In this document: positions 58,699 through 64,000 of the stretch, in pieces
How positions within the stretch are numbered: the stretch's first letter is position 1
Layout of the letters: every line of letters starts with the position of its first letter
Source of the DNA: Ipomoea triloba
Lineage: Eukaryota; Streptophyta; Magnoliopsida; Solanales; Convolvulaceae
Assembly: GCF_003576645.1 (NCBI RefSeq)
Contig: NC_044927.1
Location: 18,127,808 to 18,191,807 of the forward strand
Length of the DNA stretch: 64,000 nucleotides
Reading direction: 5' to 3'
Made by a program: the position numbers and the translations under genes
The notes under the pieces: generated by a model
What the model saw: only the letters and a program-made list of their open reading frames with translations
The model's database searches: none
Told to the model about the DNA's origin: nothing

Positions 58699-59190
58699 TA
58701 TCGAATAGTGCAATTATTTGAACCTAAAAGTGCACACTGTTTATCCTTAGAGTTCAGGGTATTAAAATTGTTTGAGAGTAGTTGTATGATTATAGTGCAC
58801 ATTTTTGTGCCATACAGAGCTAATTTTTGTGCCTAATAGTGCACATTCTTATGTCTATTGAACTCACATTTTTTTGATAATCACTTGCAGTGCATGATTT
58901 TTACTCATATAGTGCAAATATTTAAACCTAATAGTGCAACTATTCTAGCCTAACAGTTGACATAGTTTATCCTTAGAGTTCAGGGTACTAAACATGTTTT
59001 AGATTAGTTGTATGCTTGTAGTGCACATTTTTGTGCCATACAGAGCACATTTTTGTGCCTAACAGTGCACATTCTTATGTCTATTGAAATGTAACTGCAT
59101 AGAACTTATATTATTTTTGATAATCAGTTGTAGTGCTTGATTTTCACACATGTAGTGCATATTTTCTTAACTAACAGTGTATAGTTTTTT
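58699..59190. repeat. ~240-bp AGTGCA repeat array, upstream of the ULP1-type gene
   Basis: The unit phrase GTAGTGCATGATTTTTACTC-ATATAGTGCAAATATTTAAACC recurs about 240 bp apart (near 58888 and 59128), with AGTGCA words every 20-30 bp. The order within the unit (AGTTCAGGGTACTAAACATG, TATGCTTGTAGTGCACATTT, GTGCCATACAGAGCACAT, GCATAGAACT) is constant. Confidence 0.85.
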
Positions 59191-60399
59191 GTTGTTTTTG
59201 TTCTTCGTGTTTTTGTTAGCTGGTAATCGGTTGAGGTTAGATGAAATCCGATCGAAGTAGATAGTAGTTGTTAAAAGATCAAGGAAGAGGTCTCGGATTG
59301 ATGTCGGTGAAGCTGGCCCTAGTAATGCACCAGCTTCTTCGGTTTTAGCAGTCCGTTAAGTTAGGAAGACATGGAAGAAGCGTAAGGATTATCCATCTTT
59401 ACGGTCAAGGTCCTCAACAAGCCAGTTTTTTGAGGCGTTGCAAGGGTTGAATGCTACACAGATAGCTGCTATTATAGAAATGGGCTTTGCGAGTTTGTTT
59501 CATCTGCAAATTGATAATCTTCCAACAAGGATGAGCTACTAGCTAGTTCAAAATTACAACCCTAGGAATAGTACGATGTATTTGGCTGATGGTACTGGGG
59601 TGTCTATTACTGAACAAGATGTTCAATTGGTCTTAGGTTTTCCTAGAGGCGATATAAAGATTGAGAAATGGTCAAGGGCACATAGCACTGATTTGTTAGA
59701 GGAGTGGAAAGGGCTTGTTGTTAAGTCAGCACGGGGATATTTATATTCAGATGTTATTAGAGCGATGCTTTCTTGTGAGGATGGTGGTCTGGGGTTTAAA
59801 AGACATTTCATTGTCTTAGTTTGTTCCTTGTTTATTGACACACCACAAAATGGATACGTTAGGCCCCATATCTTTCATCATTTGGTAGATGTTGATCAGA
59901 TAAAGCACTTGAATTGGTGTGATTATGTGCTTCGGAGTTTGATGGATTCGCAGCTTGCTTGGGCAAAGAGTTCGAAAGCTCTTTTCACTGGTCTACTCTT
60001 GTTTTTTACTATAAGGCTCAAACTAAATAAATTTTATGTATAATTTAATAGGTAAATGAGTATTAAACTGAAAATTTTGCCTTTGTTTTCGGGTTTTCTA
60101 TGTTGACCGAGACATACCAAGGCAGATCCCATCATTTGTTAGGTGGACTGCACAGTTGATTAAGGACAGAGAAGTGGCAGAGATTCAAGCCGGAGGCTTC
60201 GGTCTTGGTCGAGTTGAGGATCGTTTCATACCTGCTGCAGAAAATTTTCAAGAACAAGCTGAGGAGTGCCACCGGTCTGTTCCTGAGCCTGTCCGTGATG
60301 ATCAGCCATCAGTTCAACCGCAGGCGCCTTTTGGAAGTCAAAGCCTTTTTGAAGAAGATGATGAGGCACAGGTGCATTTATACTATTAGTTTCCTTATC

Positions 60400-60850
60400 A
60401 GTGCATATTTTTAGGTGTTGTTGTTGATATGTTTTGGCTTAATAGTGCTCATATTATGCGTATATGAAGTGAAATTACATAGAACTCACATTTCTTTTGA
60501 TAATCACTTGTAGTGCATGATTTTTACCCATATAGTGCAAATATTTAAACATAATAGTGCAAATATTCTAACCTAACAGTTCACATAGTTTATCATTAGA
60601 GTTCAGGGTACTAAACATGTTTTAGATTAGTTGTCTGCTTATAGTGCACATTTTCTTGCCATATAGAGCAAAAGCTTGTGCCTAAAAGTGTACTTTCTTA
60701 TGCCTATATGAATTGAAATTACATAGAACTCATTTTTTTTTATAATAACTTGTAGTGCATAAATTCTACCCATATAGTGCAAATATTTAAACCTAATAGT
60801 GCAAATATTATAATCTAACAGATCACATAGTTTATCTTTAGTGCAAATAT
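60400..60850. repeat. AGTGCA ~240-bp repeat array in an intron of the ULP1-type gene
   Basis: Two units (phrase starts near 60508 and 60748), between coding blocks 2 and 3. The array runs almost into the next exon (TTTAGTGCAAATATTCTTGG at 60838). Confidence 0.85.
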
Positions 60851-61379
60851 TCTTGGAGGTGGACGAGTGACTGTCGATTCTAGCATTCAAAAGGATGTTG
60901 AAGCATCTTGCAGCTAGGATTCGTTTTAGTGCAATCCAGAAAATATTGCTGCTATGGATGCAGCCATTTTGAGGAGGGAACAATATTTGAAAATGTTTGT
61001 TGATATGCCAAGCTTTAGTCTTGGTCTGACACCACCACTTGGGGAAGAATCAAACTGGGATAATGTTGTTAATATATCTAGTCAATACCAGGATGTTGGA
61101 GCAGAATTTACTAAAGCGTGTAGTCCAAGCAGTCATCATCAAGAAGAAGAACAAATGGAAGTTTGCGAGGAAGGTGCTACTTTGGAAGAAAGAGGTAGTG
61201 GTATTGAGGTTGTTGCTGAGAAGGATGTTGTTGTGGAGGAGAGAGCAGATGGAGCTGATAAATGTGGGTCACTTTCTGACAGCTACTGAGAAAGTGTATC
61301 AAGATTGGTTAATGCAAAATCCAAATGCTGACATGTAAGATTTCTTAATCAATTTTTATTTATGTTAACATTACATTGT

Positions 61380-62030
61380 TTTGATACATTGACTGTATAT
61401 CATTTGTAGTGCACGATTTTTAGTCATATAGTGCATAATTTTATACCTAATGGTGCAAATATTTAAACCTAAAAGTGCACACTGTTTATACTTGCAGTTC
61501 AGGGTACTAAACATGTTTTAGATTAGTTGTATGCTTATAGTGCACATTTTCTTGCCATATAGAGCAAAAGTTTGTGCCTAAAAGTGCACTTTCTTATTCC
61601 TATATGAATTGAAATTGCATATAATTCTTTTTTTTTTTATAATAACTTGTAGTGCATAAATTCTACTCATACATTGCAAATATTTAAACCTAATAGTGCA
61701 AATATTCTAACTTAAAAGTTCACATAGTTTATCCTTAGAGTTCATAGTACTAAACATGTCTTAGATTAGTTGTATGCTTATAGTGCACATATTTGTGCCA
61801 TCCAGAGTATATTTTTGTGCCTACTAGTGAACATTTTTATGGCTATATCAAATGAAATTGCATATTTATATTATTTTTCTTAATCACTTTTAGTGCATGA
61901 TTTTTACTCATATAGTGCATAATTTTATATCTAATAGTGCAACTTTTTAAACGTAAAAGTGCACACTCTTTATCCTTAAAGTTCAGTGTACTAAACATGT
62001 TTTAGATTAGTTGTATCCTAACCATCTTTT
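61380..62030. repeat. AGTGCA ~240-bp repeat array in an intron of the ULP1-type gene
   Basis: Nearly three units, phrase starts near 61408, 61648 and 61888, between block 3 and the protease exons. Confidence 0.85.
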
Positions 62031-63179
62031 GAAAATGTTTATATATCTAACATGTTTAATTTTGGAAATGTAGTGAGGAGTATGTTTTCAAGTCTGGGGA
62101 CACAATGCTGATGTGGATGAAATTGTTGTCTTTGAAGGGCCATGCATATGTTACCGCATCTGTGCTAGATGTATGATCAATTATATTGAATGACCTAGAA
62201 AGATTTAAAGATCCAAATTCTCCTACTAGGTTTTTTGCTACAACGTACCCATATGTAAGTGAATATAAGAAAGTAGAGTATTAAGTGATGAGTATTTATG
62301 CAGCTATTTAATAATATTTGAATAATGCAGTCATACACTGTGGTGGACCCCCAAGGGGATGATACGGGCAGGCTAAAGCGATTTAAAGAAAATCTTCATA
62401 TTGAGTTTCAGCGTGTTCCACACATAAAACTCCCCGCCCTTGATTTGGTAATGTTTAGGTTTACCTTATGTTATATAAGTTATACAAAGAAATATTAATA
62501 TATTTATTTGATTGGCCAAATGCAACTGTTTTTCCCTATGATTGCATCGGAGCATTCATATGTGATATGCTTCAATAACAAGAGTTATAGATTGACATCA
62601 TTGATAATTCATCAAAATATGTGACAAATGATCTGAAATATGGAAGTGTGCCTTTTGATTTGGTGAGTATTTAAAACCATTTTATTTAGTAAAAAAGTTT
62701 TGTTTTTTTGGATTGAATATGATTTGCTAACCTAAGCATGATGTGACAGAAATATATGGTCATGGAGTACTTGAAGAGTGAGGGTTTGGAGGCAAAATCC
62801 AATCATTTCAATACAGTGAAACCAACAAGGATTAAAATGTCATGGAGAGATAATGAAAATAAAGAGGATTGTGGGGTATATGTGATGAGGCACATGGAAA
62901 CCTTCATGGGGTCTCAAGCTAAAGAATGGGATTGTGGGCTTGTGAAGGGCGATCGAAGCCAGCTAGACCGGCTTCGTGTCAAATACGCTTCTGCGATACT
63001 CTCTGCTGAAATCAACGAACTTCGGGATGAAAACAAGGATAAAGCAATGAAGTTCTCTAAGAAGGAATGACTTGTTCACAATTTGGTGTTTGTTTACTCA
63101 TATTATTGTTGGAATATTTGGTTATTGATGTTTGTGTTACTGTGTGAAAATGGTGTTTTTGTTGTACATGAGTTTGATG

Positions 63180-64000
63180 TATTTGTGGATAATGTTTATG
63201 TTAATATCAGTGCATGATTATCAGAATATAGTTCTATGAATGTAGTGCATGATTTTTACTCTTACAGTGCAAATATTTAAGCCTAATAGTGCAAATAATC
63301 TAACCTAATAGTTCACATATTTCATCCTTAGAGTTCATGGTATTAACCACGGTTTATGTTATTTTTAAGTTTATAGTGCATATTTTTTTGCTATAGAGCA
63401 CATTTTATTGCCTAAAAGTGCACATTCTTATAGCTATTTGAAATGAAATTACAACTCATATTTTTTTTTATAATAACGTGTAGTGCATTTCTTTTACCCA
63501 TAGAGTGCAAATATTTAAACCATGTAGTGCAAATATTCAAACCGTACAGTTCATATAATTCATTCATAGACTTCAATGTCTTAACCATGGTTATGTTACT
63601 TTTATGCTTGTAGTGCACTTTTTCTTGCCATATAGAGCAAAAGTTTGTGTCTAAAAGTGCACTTTCTTATGCATATATGAATTGAAATTGCATAGAACTC
63701 ATCTTTTTTTATAATAACTTGTATTGCAAAAATTCTACTCATATAGTGCAAGTATTTAAACCTAATAGTGCAAATATTCTAACCTAACAGTTCACATAGT
63801 TTATCTTTAGATTTCAGGGTACTAAACATCTTTTAGATTAGTTGTATGCTTATAGTGCACATATTTGTGCCATACAGAGCATATTTTTGTGCCTACCAGT
63901 GCACTTTCTTATGCCTATATGAATTGAAATTGCATAGAACTCATTTTTTTTATAATAACTTGTAGTGCATAAATTCTACTCACACAGTGCAAATATTTAA
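63180..64000. repeat. AGTGCA ~240-bp repeat array downstream of the ULP1-type gene (runs off the window)
   Basis: At least three and a half units, phrase starts near 63242, 63480, 63720 and 63961 (spacing 238-241), with about 15 AGTGCA words in 820 bp. It continues past the window end. Confidence 0.88.

Larger units (their letters stand above)
59226..63070 (+). pseudogene. ULP1-domain transposon gene (SUMO-protease-like), decayed, multi-exon
   Basis: ULP1 enzymes are cysteine proteases that cleave SUMO; related domains sit in a class of plant Mutator-like elements. Block 1 (about 59260-60000) holds a basic leader (KRSRKRSRID), then FASLFHLQIDNLPTRMSY and GTGVSITEQDVQLVLGFPRGD, a signature of plant ULP1-type transposon proteins. 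Block 2 (60086-60375) has FYVDRDIPRQ and EIQAGGFGLGR. Block 3 (about 60940-61290) has PSFSLGLTPP and an acidic tail. The C-terminal protease is split over about 62075-63070: EHSYVICFN gives the catalytic His (62553-62555), IDIIDNS the Asp (62603-62605) and EDCGVYVMRH the Cys (62870-62872); the stop codon is at 63070. Stops at 59356-59358 (TAA) and 59540-59542 (TAG) and a shift between the His and Asp segments make it a pseudogene. All three catalytic residues persist. Confidence 0.8.

Noticed and set aside
58699..64000. CRISPR-like array
   Set aside because: Regular repeats, but 240-bp units in a plant transposon, interrupted by exons; no short conserved repeat with unique spacers.

Overview
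This window is nuclear DNA from a flowering plant, most likely a eudicot; the genus cannot be fixed from sequence alone. It is AT-rich, intron-containing and dominated by transposable elements. The recognisable host-type genes are an APO-family organelle RNA-binding gene, an RPA1-like gene and an RWP-RK transcription-factor gene. It is draft assembly, with N runs at 16072-16184 and 54208-54642 and single-N joins at 1787, 49791 and 56236. Two of the single-N joins are flanked by near-identical copies that look like false duplications.

Layout. 1-1433: part of a copia-type LTR on the minus strand. 704-2869: a 1.08 kb segment present twice across the N at 1787, carrying exon 1 of an RPA1-like gene. 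2618-11445: that RPA1-like gene, a pseudogene split by a complete 6.4 kb LTR element without coding capacity (4463-10905, TSD TGAAC). 12022-14687: a deletion derivative of a Ty3/gypsy element (TSD GATCT). About 14.9-24.69 kb: a decayed Helitron. It has an amplified array of N-terminal exon pairs, a Rep (HUH)/Pif1-helicase pseudogene and a typical 3' hairpin ending in CTAG at 24690. RPA1-like and Rep/Hel sequences lie on the same strand and may be parts of one RPA-carrying Helitron opened up by later insertions.

24.8-26.4 kb: nested inverted-repeat elements, two with perfect 9-bp target duplications (MULE type). 28069-30972: the one convincing intact host gene, APO4-like, 329 residues in two exons, with three small elements in its intron. 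32.4-39.6 kb: copia fragments in opposite orientations. One is interrupted by a 3.55 kb non-autonomous Helitron inserted exactly at an A/T site (35594-39143). 40308-40628: a Tourist-like MITE. 42.05-44.61 kb: a decayed minus-strand copia pol split by a 686-bp TRIM (TSD AAAGT).

45.77-54.2 kb: a large minus-strand copia element (3' LTR, polypurine tract, pol, gag; 5' end in the gap). Between the end of pol and the 3' LTR, in antisense, lies an apparently complete RWP-RK gene with its own TATA box and one clean intron. 54.64-57.9 kb: LTR fragment plus flanking DNA, present twice. 57.2-64 kb: a decayed element with a ULP1 (SUMO-protease-like) gene. Its introns and flanks hold arrays of a ~240-bp repeat studded with AGTGCA, interrupted by a 1.28 kb MULE with a perfect TSD.

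The two most unusual items are the antisense RWP-RK gene inside a copia element and the ULP1 element with its AGTGCA arrays.
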